From assembly GCF_021655115.1 (NCBI RefSeq), contig NZ_PPXY01000019.1, positions 1-64,000 on the forward strand: 64,000 bases of DNA, in the 5' to 3' direction. The position numbers and the translations under genes are program-made. Of this stretch, positions 63,465-64,000 are shown piece after piece (position 1 is the stretch's first letter; every line of letters begins with the position of its first letter). Below the pieces are notes generated by a model. That model saw only the letters and a list, made by a program, of their open reading frames with translations. It had not been told where the DNA came from and did not search any database. This DNA is from Clostridium sp. Cult3. Its GTDB lineage: Bacteria > Bacillota > Clostridia > Tissierellales > Tepidimicrobiaceae.

Positions 63465-64000
63465 CTATAGATTCTTTTTATATTCACTTATCTCCGATTC
63501 CGATGCGTATATAAAATGTCCTGGCCTAATCTCAACCAATTTAGGTTCTTCTACATCATAGTTGTGGATACTTGGATCATAGTATATTCGCTTTCTATAT
63601 CTTTCATAATTTGGATCAGGAAGAGGTATAGCAGATAGCAAGGATTTAGTATATGGATGAATAGGATATTTATATAATTCATCCGCATCAGCTAATTCTA
63701 GAATCTTCCCTCTATACATTACTCCAATTCTATCAGAAAAATATTTTACAACAGATAGATCATGAGCTATAAATAGTACAGTTAAACCTAATTGCTCCTT
63801 CAATTTATTTAACAAGTTTAATACTTGAGCTTGTATGGATACGTCTAGTGCCGAAATAGGTTCGTCTGCAATTACCAAGTCTGGGTTGGTAATCAAAGCC
63901 CTTGCAATGCCAATACGCTGTCTTTGCCCTCCTGAGAACTCATGGGGATAACGAGTAGCATGTTCACGTGTAAGGCCAACTGTTTCTAATATATTGTATA
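63465..64000 (-). CDS. Oligopeptide ABC transporter ATPase, OppF type (partial)
   Basis: Only the C-terminal part lies in the window; the frame is open to base 64000. [15 protein letters not shown] (signature), [13 protein letters not shown] (Walker B) and [10 protein letters not shown] are seen, then the [16 protein letters not shown] extension typical of the second ATPase of Opp/Dpp importers. It probably ends an oligopeptide-import operon that continues beyond the window. Confidence 0.9.
   Translation of the reverse strand, partial: YNILETVGLTREHATRYPHEFSGGQRQRIGIARALITNPDLVIADEPISALDVSIQAQVLNLLNKLKEQLGLTVLFIAHDLSVVKYFSDRIGVMYRGKILELADADELYKYPIHPYTKSLLSAIPLPDPNYERYRKRIYYDPSIHNYDVEEPKLVEIRPGHFIYASESEISEYKKNL

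Overview
The window comes from a low-GC anaerobic Firmicute, probably a clostridial lineage near Tissierellales (inference from gene content, not placed by alignment). Pointers are strong GGAGG ribosome binding sites, AT-rich DNA, many radical- and Fe-S-type proteins, a very large 2-hydroxyacyl-CoA dehydratase activase, methionine gamma-lyases, hemerythrins, LysM proteins of a type common in spore formers, and no aerobic respiration genes. No prophage, insertion sequence, CRISPR array or rRNA was seen. One tRNA gene (Val, GAC) is present.

Layout. 1-360: a large imperfect hairpin element cut by the window edge. 0.4-7.5 kb: RNA uracil methyltransferase, alpha/beta hydrolase, and an ArsR regulator translationally coupled to a two-subunit ABC exporter. 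7.7-15.9 kb: two peptidases, an ECF S component, a MATE exporter, an AraC regulator with a GH39-like tail, a hemerythrin, and a P-II protein with a DUF1538 membrane protein. 16.2-25 kb: a TIM-barrel protein, a methionine gamma-lyase with an EamA transporter, a cysteine desulfurase/DsrE pair, a GntR-controlled ABC-2 transporter with a clear palindromic operator, bioY behind two tandem BirA-type operators, and an NAD(P)HX epimerase. 25-33 kb: HD-GYP, birA, type 2 IPP isomerase with an LCP protein, alkyladenine glycosylase, a DJ-1 protein, a lipoprotein and an aldehyde dehydrogenase. 33.4-43.6 kb: the 1427-residue activase/dehydratase, a CPBP protease, tRNA-Val, two LysM proteins, a radical SAM protein, a D-aminopeptidase and an S41 protease. 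43.8-48.1 kb: a DUF438-hemerythrin-PAS protein facing an HMA chaperone / CPG-motif P1B ATPase / Crp-Fnr operon. 48.2-49.5 kb: a wrecked SBP...EAL signalling gene.

The most interesting region is 49.7-63.4 kb on the minus strand. In transcription order it holds a decayed SorC regulator whose promoter is intact, a purine-nucleoside phosphorylase, a BMP-type nucleoside ABC importer, an esterase, an MTA/SAH-type deaminase, an MtnA/eIF2B-type isomerase, a class II aldolase, an iron alcohol dehydrogenase, an intact SorC regulator and a second methionine gamma-lyase. Together these could import a 5'-modified adenosine (5'-deoxyadenosine, methylthioadenosine or S-adenosylhomocysteine), deaminate it, phosphorolyse it without a kinase, isomerise and cleave the sugar to DHAP plus an aldehyde, and reduce the aldehyde. 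This would be a deaminase-first, importer-coupled form of the DHAP shunt. The intact and the decayed SorC genes share the same -35, -10 and a 21-nt leader block, which suggests one regulator controls both ends of the cluster.

Start codons were often moved inward from the longest reading frame to fit a visible Shine-Dalgarno sequence; each such case is noted.
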